From contig OY969623.1 of the NCBI GenBank assembly GCA_963701675.1, positions 4,278,001 to 4,342,000 of the forward strand: 64,000 nt of DNA. The letters are read 5' to 3'. The stretch comes from G963701675 sp963701675 (GTDB taxonomy: Bacteria > Planctomycetota > Planctomycetia > Gemmatales > Gemmataceae). Both the position numbers and the translations under genes were made by a program. Below, piece after piece: positions 28,775 to 37,170 of the stretch. Position 1 is the first letter of the stretch. Each line of letters opens with the position of its first letter. The notes beneath the pieces were generated by a model. It was not told the origin of the DNA and ran no database searches. It saw only the letters and a program-made list of their open reading frames with translations.

Positions 28775-30558
28775 ATGCGGAGATGGTGTAGCGTGTTGGC
28801 CGTCGCTACTGCGGCCGGGTTTGTCGCGCCAGCCGCTCCTTACCAAGTCGCACCGCATCCGACACAGCAAACACCCGCCTCAAAAGAGCGGGACAAGCGA
28901 ACTTCCGGCGGCCAGGTTCCGGGGTCGGCCATCATCGTCCAACAGGACGCGGTCCAGAAGGAGCTCAAGCTCACTCCGGATCAACGTAAGGCAATCCATG
29001 AGCTGCCGCAGGTAATCAAGAAGAAGTTCGAGGCCGATTTCGAGGCGATGTACAAACTCCAGGGCGAGGAGCGCCGCGCCAAGAGCGCCGAAATCCGCGA
29101 AAAGCACACCGCGGAGTTCCCCAAGGCCCTGGATGAAGTGTTGACTCAAACCCAGCGAACCCGCTTCAAGCAATTACAGCTACAACACCGAGGCGGCGAC
29201 GCTTTCACGCAGAAAGAGGTCATCGCCGCACTCCAGCTATCCGAGGAGCAGCAAAGCCAAATCAAGGAGATCACGCGGCAAAGAGTCAAAACCAATCGGA
29301 AGGAACTTTTGAACCAGATCGACAAGGTTCTCGACGACACCCAGCGAAAGCGCTGGGCGGAGCTGGTCGGGGCGCCTTTCGAATTCAAATCGCCCGATCC
29401 GGAACCGGCGATCGAGAAGTCGAATGCACGAACTATCGATCCCAAGCTCACGGTGGGAAGCCGTGAATGGGTGGATGCCTGCATCGAAGCGTGGAAGCCG
29501 AACGAAGACGAAACCCGCATTACTCAAATTGGTTGGGCCAAGACGATTCAGCAGGCGAAGGAGCTCGCAAAGGAGCATCGCCGGCCGGTGTTCCTCTTCA
29601 ACTTCAGCGGGCGAATCGAACAGAATCGCTGCTGAGGGGGCGCGCAACTGGTGAGAGCGGGTCCGCTCTCGGATACTCGGGTGATTGATCTTTTGAATCG
29701 GAGCTTTATTCCGATTACGATCTCCAACGACGATTACAACGAGATCGGCGGCGCCTCACTGGAGGAAAAACGCGAACGCGACCGGATAGCCAAGGAAACG
29801 CGCGAAAAGTTCAACCTTTCGAACGTTTCGTCCACCGATGTGGAGGCGTACATCCTTACTCCCGACGGCTCGGTTGATTCGACCATGCGATTGCCGGATT
29901 TGGAGGAAACGACAAGCGTCGTTACCTGGCTTGACGATGCTCGAAAACGCCTGAGGGCGGATACCGGCAACGCCATATTGCCGCCGACGCAACATGCCGC
30001 GCCGACGACCAACAAGGACGCGTTGGTGCTGAATCAAACCACCCGCTACCTTTTCGTGGTCAAGACGGCCGGCAACGGCAATGCCTTCGATCTTCGCACC
30101 GCCATGGAAGATAAGCGGCGAAAGGCGATGAGCGCTCTGCCGACGGAAGACTGGGTCGTGCTGGAAAAAGAGGAATGGTTGCCGCTCATCGGCCCGGAAG
30201 GCGCAGGCCGAACGGCACTTGGGAGATTAACCGCAATACCGCGGAAAAACTGATAGGCAACATTCGACCGTCGACAACGAACAACGACCCGGCCCGACGC
30301 CGTATCGACGGCATCAAGCTCCAAGGCAAGTTGCTTTCCGAAAAGGACGGCGTAAAGACGGTTCGGCTCGAAGGCACGCTGAGAATGCGGTACCCGTTTT
30401 TGGTGTTTAGAGATGACGATGATTACATGGAAGCCAGCGTGATCGGGTACTTGGATTTCGATACGCGAACTCGCCAGATTCGCTCGTTGCGAATGGCGAC
30501 CGACAAGGCTACCTATCTGGGGGTCAACTTCGGCGCGTTCCTGCGAACGGGGCCGTGA
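28775..30558 (+). CDS. candidate selenoprotein 3: exported LTxxQ/thioredoxin-like protein with in-frame TGA (Sec287), plus a late frameshift
   Basis: ATG 28775 follows GGAG and begins a signal peptide-like segment (MRRWCSVLAVATAAGFVAP); it lies 35 bases after the previous gene. LTxxQ-like units include LKLTPDQRKAIHEL and LQLSEEQQSQIKEI. The thioredoxin-like region reads RRPVFLFNFSG, IEQNRC-U-GGAQLVRAGPLSD and LNRSFIPITIS, with TGA at 29633-29635 in frame with both sides. The frame then breaks between about 30200 and 30222. The upstream frame ends at 30253, while homology continues in another frame through PNGTWEINRNTAEKLIGNI and LEGTLRMRYPFLVFRDDDDY to the stop at 30558. Restoring one base would give a protein of about 594 residues. 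The frameshift may be a sequencing error or early decay. Confidence 0.82.
29653..29670 (+). promoter_or_regulatory. SECIS-like hairpin of candidate selenoprotein 3
   Basis: GAGAGC-GGGTCC-GCTCTC, beginning 17 bases after the TGA at 29633-29635, identical in sequence and spacing to those at 25846 and 27860. It encodes RAGPL in all three genes; the Sec-less paralogue encodes RAGDL with different codons and cannot form the stem. Confidence 0.8.
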
Positions 30559-30582
30559 AAGCATTCTTCTTGATCGGTAGCA

Positions 30583-30619
30583 CAGACATTTCTGTCTGGC
30601 GGCCAGACAGAAATGTCTG
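30583..30619. repeat. 17-bp perfect palindrome, CAGACATTTCTGTCTG family
   Basis: Arms CAGACATTTCTGTCTGG and its exact complement with a 3-base loop, in the gap between the last selenoprotein gene and the exporter. The flank CCCACCGAG also occurs beside the related palindrome at 49609-49669. It could double as a terminator or attenuator, but no T run follows. Confidence 0.8.
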
Positions 30620-30650
30620 GCCCACCGAGGATTCGTATTCTGACACTCAA

Positions 30651-30676
30651 TAGCCGCGGTTCCGAGCGCCGCGGCT
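30651..30676. repeat. short palindrome, AGCCGCGG family
   Basis: AGCCGCGG and CCGCGGCT separated by nine bases, shortly before the exporter start. The TAGCCGCGG arm matches the start of the longer palindromes at 34998 and 44758. Confidence 0.6.
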
Positions 30677-30706
30677 CAACCGTTTTAGGCGGCATTAGAT
30701 TCACCC

Positions 30707-32410
30707 ATGCAACTTTTCCTCTTTCTCCTTCGTTCATCCAAAAAGACCGTAATCTTTGCGGTCATTGCTGGCATAATCAGCGGCATTGCCAATGTTGCCC
30801 TCTTGCCTCTCATTCGCCTTGCCGTCCGTCCGCCCGGACCTGGCCAAGGCCCGCCCACCCAGGGTTGGATTGAAGGCGAAACCGGCTGGCTCATGCTTCA
30901 GTACTTCGGCCTCTGCCTCCTGTTGGTCGTGTGCCAGATTCTATCGCAGGCGATGCTTATCAATTTAGCGCGTAGCTCGGTCGCCAAGCTCAGCATGCAC
31001 CTGTGCCGGCGAATCTTGTCGGCCCCGCTTCGTCATCTGGAGTCGATAGGAGGGGCCCGTTTGCTGGCGACCCTCACGGCCGACGTGCCGGCGATCTCCC
31101 AGGGATTGAACGGCGTGCCCATGCTGTTTACAAACCTTACGATCGTGATCGGCGTCCTTATCTACTTGGGTTCTATCTCCCTCCAAGCATTGATGGCGGT
31201 ATTGGCCTTTCTGGTGCTCGGTCTGATCGTGCAACGATTTTTGATGCGTTCCGCCATGCGCCGCATTCGTCGCGCCCGTGACGAGCAAGATAATCTCCTC
31301 AATCACTTCCGCGGCGTCATCGAAGGTATCAAGGAACTGAAGCTACACTATCAGCGCCGCATGGAGTTCTTGGCGTCGGTACTCCAGCCGACCGTCGACA
31401 TTCAACAGCGAGAAAACACGATTGGCCAGATGTTCTTCACCGCTTCGATGAGTTGGGGCCGGTTGCTGTTCTTTCTACTGATCGGATTTTTGATCTTCGT
31501 CATGCCGTTAATCAGCGAGATTGAACGACGGGTCTTGGTCGGATACACCATCATCCTGTTCTTCATGATGGGCCCGCTCCAGAGTTTCGGAATGGTATTT
31601 CAGATGCTGGCCCGCGCGCGCGTGGCGTTGCGCAAGGTTGAGGACCTCGGCCTACTTCTCGATGCCGGCGGCTCGGACGTCGCCGCCCACGAGCCGAGTT
31701 CGCCCGACCCGACCTGGAACAAGCTCGAACTCGTAGGCGTGACGCACCAGTACCATAACGAACGCGAAGACCGTGGCTTCACCTTGGGCCCGATCGACTT
31801 GACCTTTCGGCCCGGCGAGTTGGTGTATCTCGTCGGCGGCAACGGCAGCGGCAAGACCACGCTGGCCAAGCTGTTGATCGGACTGTACATGCCCGAAGCG
31901 GGTGAACTGCGACTCGACGGCAAGCCGATCACCAACGAGAATCGCGAAAGCTACCGGCAGATGTTCTCAGTGGTTTTTAACGACTTCTACCTCTTCGAAA
32001 CCCTATTGGGCTTGGTGGCGCCCGATTTGGACAACGAAGCTCGCCAGTACCTGGCTCGTTTCCAACTGGAACGCGACGTTGAAATTCGCGACGGTAAGCT
32101 TTCAACCATGGACTTATCGAAGGGCCAACGCAAGCGGCTGGCGCTTCTCACAGCTTATTTGGAAGATCGCCCGATTTACGTGTTCGACGAATGGGCGGCG
32201 GATCAGGATCCCGTCTTCAAGTCCATCTTTTATACGCAGCTATTGCCGGAACTGAAGGAGCGGAACAAGTTCATCCTGGTCATCACGCACGATGAGCGCT
32301 ACTTCCACCTGGCCGACCGGCAGATTCGGCTCGAGGACGGAAAACTGATGTCTGTCGAACCGGTAAGCGAATCGCCCGTCGAAAACCTAATTTCAGCAAC
32401 GCGACCCTGA
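30707..32410 (+). CDS. cyclic-peptide-type ABC exporter (fused permease and ATPase)
   Basis: A 567-residue half-transporter: about six membrane helices in residues 1-310, then an ATPase with Walker A GGNGSGKTT (about 377), signature LSKGQRKR (about 471), Walker B IYVFDEWAADQDP (about 490) and switch His in ITHDERY (about 525). The overall layout, the LSKGQ signature and the DEWAADQDP Walker B tail fit the SyrD/PvdE group, which moves non-ribosomal peptides across the inner membrane. It is in the NRPS orientation, 148 bases after the selenoprotein array, and is the best export candidate for the peptide made by the genes at 1-20023. The palindromes upstream may reduce read-through from the array. 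Confidence 0.88.
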   Translation: MQLFLFLLRSSKKTVIFAVIAGIISGIANVALLPLIRLAVRPPGPGQGPPTQGWIEGETGWLMLQYFGLCLLLVVCQILSQAMLINLARSSVAKLSMHLCRRILSAPLRHLESIGGARLLATLTADVPAISQGLNGVPMLFTNLTIVIGVLIYLGSISLQALMAVLAFLVLGLIVQRFLMRSAMRRIRRARDEQDNLLNHFRGVIEGIKELKLHYQRRMEFLASVLQPTVDIQQRENTIGQMFFTASMSWGRLLFFLLIGFLIFVMPLISEIERRVLVGYTIILFFMMGPLQSFGMVFQMLARARVALRKVEDLGLLLDAGGSDVAAHEPSSPDPTWNKLELVGVTHQYHNEREDRGFTLGPIDLTFRPGELVYLVGGNGSGKTTLAKLLIGLYMPEAGELRLDGKPITNENRESYRQMFSVVFNDFYLFETLLGLVAPDLDNEARQYLARFQLERDVEIRDGKLSTMDLSKGQRKRLALLTAYLEDRPIYVFDEWAADQDPVFKSIFYTQLLPELKERNKFILVITHDERYFHLADRQIRLEDGKLMSVEPVSESPVENLISATRP

Positions 32411-32630
32411 GTCGGTCACAGCACTAGAGAACGGTCGGCCTCCTCGACTCACAGCCTGGGAGCAGTTATGTTAGCGAATGCCGTGGCGCGTTGAGCCCGG
32501 GCCCAATAACCGGCCTTGAGTGATTGCGCCGGGGTGCCAGGGTTATGCTTCGCCGACGTTCTCGCGTTTCTTGGCCGACATCTCGCGGCAAAGCAGCGAG
32601 AAGAGTTAATAACAAGCTCTGCGGACAGAC

Positions 32631-33248
32631 ATGAGTACCGCCGCTGACATTGGCCAACTGCCCACTCAGGCGAGGTGCTTGCGGGTTCGTCGTTACTATC
32701 TTGTTGTCGGCATCGTGGGTGCGGTGTTCTTCGCCGCTATGGGCATCGGGTCTAGCGTAGCGGCGCTTTGGAATATCGATGGGCCCTTCCCTCGACCGAA
32801 ACCTGCCGCTTTGATCTTCGGCGCCTTCTGGACCGGATGGACGCTGCTTGCCGTTTGGGTTATCGCGGCCTACTTCCGCGAACGCTTGTTCTTCGGAAAA
32901 GCCTCCTTCGTTCAGCATGGCATCTTTCGCTCAAGAACACTTGAGGTTGGAGAAGTGCATCAGATCAAATGGCGAACTTGGCCGATGGGTGGCAGCGTTA
33001 TTGTCCGAACGCTTTCTGAAAAGGTAACGATCCATCTTGATAATTTCACCAGGGACGAGCGCGAAGAGTTGATTCGATTCTTACGAGAGATATTCGCCGT
33101 TGAAATCCAGGAAAACTGGTCACGCTTTGAGGAAGTCCTCCGCAGATCGTCAGCACCAGGAAAACGTGTCTCGCGCGGTGGGATCATAACAATCACAGCA
33201 CTCTTGATGTGCGTTGCAGGCGTACTTGTTTGCTACTGGCTCGTCTGA
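32631..33248 (+). CDS. hypothetical membrane protein, 205 aa
   Basis: Not recognised as a named family. Two helices in the first third (VVGIVGAVFFAAMGIG and ALIFGAFWTGWTLLAVWV), a soluble beta-rich stretch of about 90 residues (SFVQHGIFRSRTLEVGEV through VTIHLDNF) that resembles a bacterial PH-like domain, and a last helix (ITALLMCVAGVLVCYWLV) at the C-terminus. The 220 bases before it show no gene. No functional link to the exporter is evident. Confidence 0.7.
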   Translation: MSTAADIGQLPTQARCLRVRRYYLVVGIVGAVFFAAMGIGSSVAALWNIDGPFPRPKPAALIFGAFWTGWTLLAVWVIAAYFRERLFFGKASFVQHGIFRSRTLEVGEVHQIKWRTWPMGGSVIVRTLSEKVTIHLDNFTRDEREELIRFLREIFAVEIQENWSRFEEVLRRSSAPGKRVSRGGIITITALLMCVAGVLVCYWLV

Positions 33249-33314
33249 CTCGGTGGTCGTGATCAGGCGCTACCGACGAAGCCGGGCGAGTTCCCCTTGC
33301 GTGAGGGACCGGTT

Positions 33315-33536
33315 ATGAACGAAAGCAACACGAAAGCGGAGCTGTTCGCCGCCCTCCAGTCGTTATCGGCAGTCATCCCCGAGATGCGTGCGGGCCAGCT
33401 CGTGGCGGCCATCGGGGAGTTGTGCGCCGATCTGCACGGGCGTGGTCTGTGGGAAGCCACGGACGCGGAACTCCTGGAAGCCGTTTGGCAGTTCCAGCGC
33501 AATTTCGAGGCCGCAACCGTCATCCCAGGCAGTTAA
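33315..33536 (+). CDS. small hypothetical protein, 73 aa
   Basis: Acidic, mostly helical small protein with MRAGQLVAAIGELCADLHG and LWEATDAELLEAVWQF. The style matches short conserved hypothetical proteins common in Gemmataceae, from memory of the family. The start at 33315 is preceded by GTGAGGGA. Function unknown. Confidence 0.6.
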   Translation: MNESNTKAELFAALQSLSAVIPEMRAGQLVAAIGELCADLHGRGLWEATDAELLEAVWQFQRNFEAATVIPGS

Positions 33537-33688
33537 GAGGCCGAACAAGACTCCGTAAGAATGCGGGCCGCCCCGCAACCCTGAGTCGGCAACGGGGGAT
33601 TTTTTCCCTTGCATTTGACCCTGTACTCGATTCCAATAGCACAACGGAGCAGAAGATCTCGCAAGTCATCGAAAGAGGAGTCCCAACC

Positions 33689-34993
33689 ATGTCATCCATT
33701 CGTGATCGTAAGCACGGAGTGAAGTTCCAACCGCGACTCGAAGCGCTGGAAGATCGCCGCCTGATGGCGATAGTCGCGCGAATAACGGACCTCGGAACGC
33801 TCGGCGGCGACCTGAGCGTGCCGTACTCCATCAACGAAAAAGGCCAAATCGCCGGTTTCAGCAACCTCACGAAGGGCGGCATCAACCACGCTTTCATGTG
33901 GGACCCGGCCAAAGGCATGATCGACCTCGGTGCACTCCCCGGCGGCACCCACAGCGGCGCCTATGGCATTAACGACCTCGGTCAGGTTGTCGGCGTGTCC
34001 ACGTCGTCAAAGGGCACCCGTGCATTCGTTTGGGACGAAGTCAACGGCATACAAGACCTCGGCACGCCGTGGGAAGGCCCAGGCGGCCGGTGCAATGCCT
34101 GGGACATTAACGACCTGGGCCAGATTGTCGGCTCCTGCATCTTTCCGAACGATCCCAAAGAAGAGCACACGAAAGCCGTGATTTGGCAGGGCGGCTCAGA
34201 ACTCTCCCTCATCCCGAATCAATGGGGTACCGACTTCAGTTACGCCTACGGCATCAACAACAACGGCGACATCGTCGGCTGGGCGGTCGCCAGCAATGGC
34301 GAGCCACATGCATACCTGTACGACGGCGGCCTGGAAGGGACGATGAAAGACCTCGGCACGCTGGGCGGTCCCAACAGCAAGGCGTATCGCGTCGATCTGC
34401 AACAGAACATCGTCGGCGCTGCATCGTCTGGCGGACGTTACGACAAGGCTTTTTATTACTCAGACGGCGTCATGAAGAACATCCCGACGCTCGGCGGGGC
34501 GTTCAACTACGCCTACGGCATCAATGACGCCGGGTGGGTTGTGGGACGGTCGTACACAAGTCCGCCCAACATTCACGCATACCTCTATAAGGACGGCGAC
34601 TTGTTCGACTTGAACAACTACATTGAGCCGACGTCGGTTTCGGGTTGGCGAGCACTTACCGAAGCGAAGGACATCAACAACAGCAACCAGATCGTCGGTT
34701 GGGGCCGCCGTTGGAAAGAGAAACACGGCTACATCATGACCATCAAGTTCACGGACGATTTGGCGCCCCTTTCGACGTTGCCGCCGCGGGCCACGTTGAC
34801 GCAAATCCCGGCGACGGCGAACACCACGGACGTGTCAACCGTCAGCCAGCCCTCGGCGCCCGTGCCGCAACCGATCATCGTCGCGCCGGCGGTCAAATCG
34901 GTGACGAACTCGGTTCTTCCGAGTCGAACGATTGCCAGAGTTACTCCCATAGTGGTTGCACCGGCACTTTCGTTGCAGTTCGACGTGTTTTGA
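33689..34993 (+). CDS. secreted HAF-repeat protein with RLExLExR N-terminal motif
   Basis: A 434-residue protein. ATG 33689 is chosen because GAAAGAGGAG lies just upstream and the planctomycete surface-protein motif FQPRLEALEDRRLM follows. Residues about 35-360 consist of HAF-type repeats (DLGTLGG ... YGINDLGQVVGVS ... HAFMWD) of about 50 residues each, around seven copies, expected to form a beta-propeller. The C-terminal 80 residues are rich in Thr, Pro and Val. No enzymatic motif. Probably exported or surface-attached. The gene ends at the inverted repeat that separates it from a convergent gene. Confidence 0.82.
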   Translation: MSSIRDRKHGVKFQPRLEALEDRRLMAIVARITDLGTLGGDLSVPYSINEKGQIAGFSNLTKGGINHAFMWDPAKGMIDLGALPGGTHSGAYGINDLGQVVGVSTSSKGTRAFVWDEVNGIQDLGTPWEGPGGRCNAWDINDLGQIVGSCIFPNDPKEEHTKAVIWQGGSELSLIPNQWGTDFSYAYGINNNGDIVGWAVASNGEPHAYLYDGGLEGTMKDLGTLGGPNSKAYRVDLQQNIVGAASSGGRYDKAFYYSDGVMKNIPTLGGAFNYAYGINDAGWVVGRSYTSPPNIHAYLYKDGDLFDLNNYIEPTSVSGWRALTEAKDINNSNQIVGWGRRWKEKHGYIMTIKFTDDLAPLSTLPPRATLTQIPATANTTDVSTVSQPSAPVPQPIIVAPAVKSVTNSVLPSRTIARVTPIVVAPALSLQFDVF

Positions 34994-34997
34994 CCAG

Positions 34998-35045
34998 TTT
35001 AGCCGCGGTTCGCAGAATCGCGCGGTTCTGCGAACCGCGGCTAAA
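34998..35045. terminator. 20-bp perfect inverted repeat between convergent genes (TTAGCCGCGG family)
   Basis: Arms at 34998-35017 and 35026-35045 are perfect complements, beginning TTTAGCCGCGG, with an 8-base loop. It overlaps the stop codon of the aminotransferase gene on the minus strand. It can act as a bidirectional terminator, and it belongs to the same repeat family as 44758-44835. Confidence 0.65.
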
Positions 35046-35919
35046 CATTAAGCCCAACCTCCAGATTCCACGCCTCGATGAGTCGTCCGTAGATCGGCCC
35101 CGGCAAACCACTCCCAACCGACGTTCCGTTGATATGCGTCACCGGCGCCAGGCAGTAGGGAGTGCTCGCCAGGAACGCCTCTTCGGCATTCGCAAGGTCC
35201 TTTGCAGGAATGACACGTTCAACGCACGGGATGCCGAGCTTCGCTGCCAGTTCGATAGTCACTGCCTGGCTGATGCCTGGAAGCACGGAATCGTGTGGCG
35301 GAGTCACGATCGCTCCTTGGTGAACGATCAGGAAGTTTGCCGACCCCGTCTCCGTTACGTTTCCGTGGATGTCCAAGAGCAGAGCGGTTGCGCCGGGGTC
35401 GATGTCGTAAACTTCGCGTTCGGCCAGGTAGTAGTGCATCCGGCTGCGGCATTTGATTCTTGGATCCCAACAAGACACGGGCACTTGCCGCACGTTGGGC
35501 GTGATCAAGCGAACGCCGTTCTTCGTTGCCGCTCTGTACCGTTCAATGTCGAGCGGAAATGTGTGCATACAAACGGTGGGCGTGTTTCGAAACGGCCGAT
35601 CGATCATCTGCGAAAACGTGGCCACGTCGCCCGCGGTGACAAAAACTACCAACCCGAGCTCGGCGGCTTCGAAATTGTGGGCGACTAATTGGTTCGCGAT
35701 CGCGGCGAGCGCAGCCCTATCGAGGTCGATTTGCAGCCGGGCCATGCGAAGTGATGCGAGGAACCGATCCAGGTGTTCGTCGAGTCGAAAGAGCTTGCCG
35801 CGAAAAGTGCGCAACAGATCGCTCACCGTCGCTCCGAGGACCACACCCGCGTCGTAGACCGGCAAACATGCCTGTGAAGCCGGGATGATGTTTCCGTTGA
35901 AGTAGGCGATGGGTTCCAT
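35041..35919 (-). CDS. class IV PLP aminotransferase (branched-chain / D-amino-acid type)
   Basis: Fold-type IV aminotransferase, 292 residues from ATG 35919. An upstream start would add an unconserved tail, whereas MEPIAYFNG fits the usual family start. Family marks: YFNGNIIPASQA, VYDAGVVLGATVSDLLRTFRG, the PLP-binding lysine expected in the DPRIKCRSRMHYYLAE region, and the cofactor-contact motif GNVTETGSANFLIVHQG. It converts an amino acid to its keto acid or the reverse; the substrate cannot be told from the sequence, and both branched-chain aminotransferase and D-alanine aminotransferase are possible. A role in precursor supply for the NRPS is conceivable but unsupported. It is convergent with the HAF gene and divergent from mnmA. 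Confidence 0.87.
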   Translation of the reverse strand: MEPIAYFNGNIIPASQACLPVYDAGVVLGATVSDLLRTFRGKLFRLDEHLDRFLASLRMARLQIDLDRAALAAIANQLVAHNFEAAELGLVVFVTAGDVATFSQMIDRPFRNTPTVCMHTFPLDIERYRAATKNGVRLITPNVRQVPVSCWDPRIKCRSRMHYYLAEREVYDIDPGATALLLDIHGNVTETGSANFLIVHQGAIVTPPHDSVLPGISQAVTIELAAKLGIPCVERVIPAKDLANAEEAFLASTPYCLAPVTHINGTSVGSGLPGPIYGRLIEAWNLEVGLNV

Positions 35920-35991
35920 TAAGATGGGGCCCTCTTGTCCCGCGGCGTTCGCCTGCAAAAATGAGAAGATCGACATTGAGAGGAACGGCGT

Positions 35992-37080
35992 ATGCCGGCA
36001 CGCGTTGTCTTAGCGATGAGCGGCGGGGTGGACAGCTCCGTGGCCGCGTACTTGCTGAAGAAGCAAGGTTACGAGGTCATCGGACTCTTCATGCGCACCG
36101 GCGTGCATGCGGACGACGATCACATTCCGTCACGGAAGAAAGGCTGTTGCAGCGCGATCGACGCCGGCGACGCACGCCGCGTGGCCGACATGCTGGACAT
36201 TCCGTTTTATGCGCTGGATTTCGAGCAAGACTTCGAGCGCATCATCGACTATTTCGCCGATGAATACCTGGCCGGCCGGACGCCTAATCCGTGCGTCGTG
36301 TGCAACAACTGGCTAAAGTTCGGCAAGCTCTGGTCCTACGGTAAGCAACTCGACGCGGACTACATCGCCACGGGTCACTACGCCCAGATCGTCGAGAGCG
36401 ACGGCGAAGCGGAACTTCATCGTGCGGCCGATCCGGAGAAGGACCAGTCGTATGTACTGTTCGGCCTGCGGCGAAGTCTGTTGCCGCGTCTCTTGTTTCC
36501 GATTGGCGGCTACAAGAAGGAACAGGTCCGGGATTTGGCCCGCAACGCGGATTTGGGCACCTGTGACAAGCCGGACAGTGTCGAAATCTGTTTCGTGCCC
36601 GACGGCGACCATGCAGCCCTCATTCGCCGCCGCCGGCCGGAATTAGCCACGGTCGGCAACTTCGTCGACACCGACGGGCGTGTGCTAGCCGAACACTCCG
36701 GCATCGAAAATTACACCATCGGCCAACGGAAGGGGCTGAACTACGCGGCCGGCGAACGTCGGTATGTGCTAAAAATCGTACCGGAGACGAACGATGTGGT
36801 GTTAGGCGATCGGGAGGAACTTCTTTCTTCCCGATCGATGGCTTCGCGTGTGAATTGGTTAATCGATCCGCCCTGCGGCGAGCCCATCGCGTGTACCGCC
36901 AAAATCCGCTACCGGCACGCCCCAGCCGCGGCCTCGGTGACGCTGCTACCTGACCACGCCGCCCAAATCGATTTTGCCGAACCGCAAAGCGCCATCACGC
37001 CGGGCCAGGCGGTCGTCTTCTACGACGGCACGCGCGTGTTGGGCGGCGGCTGGATCGAGGGAGCGGAACCGCAGTCTTAG
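35992..37080 (+). CDS. mnmA: tRNA-specific 2-thiouridylase MnmA
   Basis: Makes 2-thiouridine at the wobble position U34 of tRNA for Lys, Glu and Gln. It uses ATP to adenylate the base and a persulfide on cysteine as sulfur donor. The PP-loop is SGGVDSS at residues 10-16. The catalytic cysteines sit in GRTPNPCVVCN (about 101) and EICFVPD (about 200). The C-terminal barrel includes YTIGQRKGLNY. Length 362 residues is normal for the family. It starts 72 bases from the divergent aminotransferase gene. Confidence 0.97.
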   Translation: MPARVVLAMSGGVDSSVAAYLLKKQGYEVIGLFMRTGVHADDDHIPSRKKGCCSAIDAGDARRVADMLDIPFYALDFEQDFERIIDYFADEYLAGRTPNPCVVCNNWLKFGKLWSYGKQLDADYIATGHYAQIVESDGEAELHRAADPEKDQSYVLFGLRRSLLPRLLFPIGGYKKEQVRDLARNADLGTCDKPDSVEICFVPDGDHAALIRRRRPELATVGNFVDTDGRVLAEHSGIENYTIGQRKGLNYAAGERRYVLKIVPETNDVVLGDREELLSSRSMASRVNWLIDPPCGEPIACTAKIRYRHAPAAASVTLLPDHAAQIDFAEPQSAITPGQAVVFYDGTRVLGGGWIEGAEPQS

Positions 37081-37170
37081 CCAGCGAAAAATCCTTTGCC
37101 GCCGTTTCGGACCACGCTTACAATCGAACCGATCTGTCGGAGCTGAAATGGGGTAACGAGGAGTCGCCCG

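Noticed and set aside
25826..29635. Reading the three TGAs as plain stops with downstream re-initiation, or as pseudogenes
   Set aside because: The stops fall at one alignment column, both sides stay open and homologous, and each is followed by the same hairpin; decay would not produce this.
25826..29635. TGA reassigned to Trp
   Set aside because: TGA serves as an ordinary stop for many genes in this window, such as those ending at 9756 and 21782.
34645..35688. 347-codon plus-strand frame
   Set aside because: It overlaps the end of the HAF gene in another frame and runs antisense to the aminotransferase, whose motifs are clear; it also crosses the 20-bp inverted repeat.
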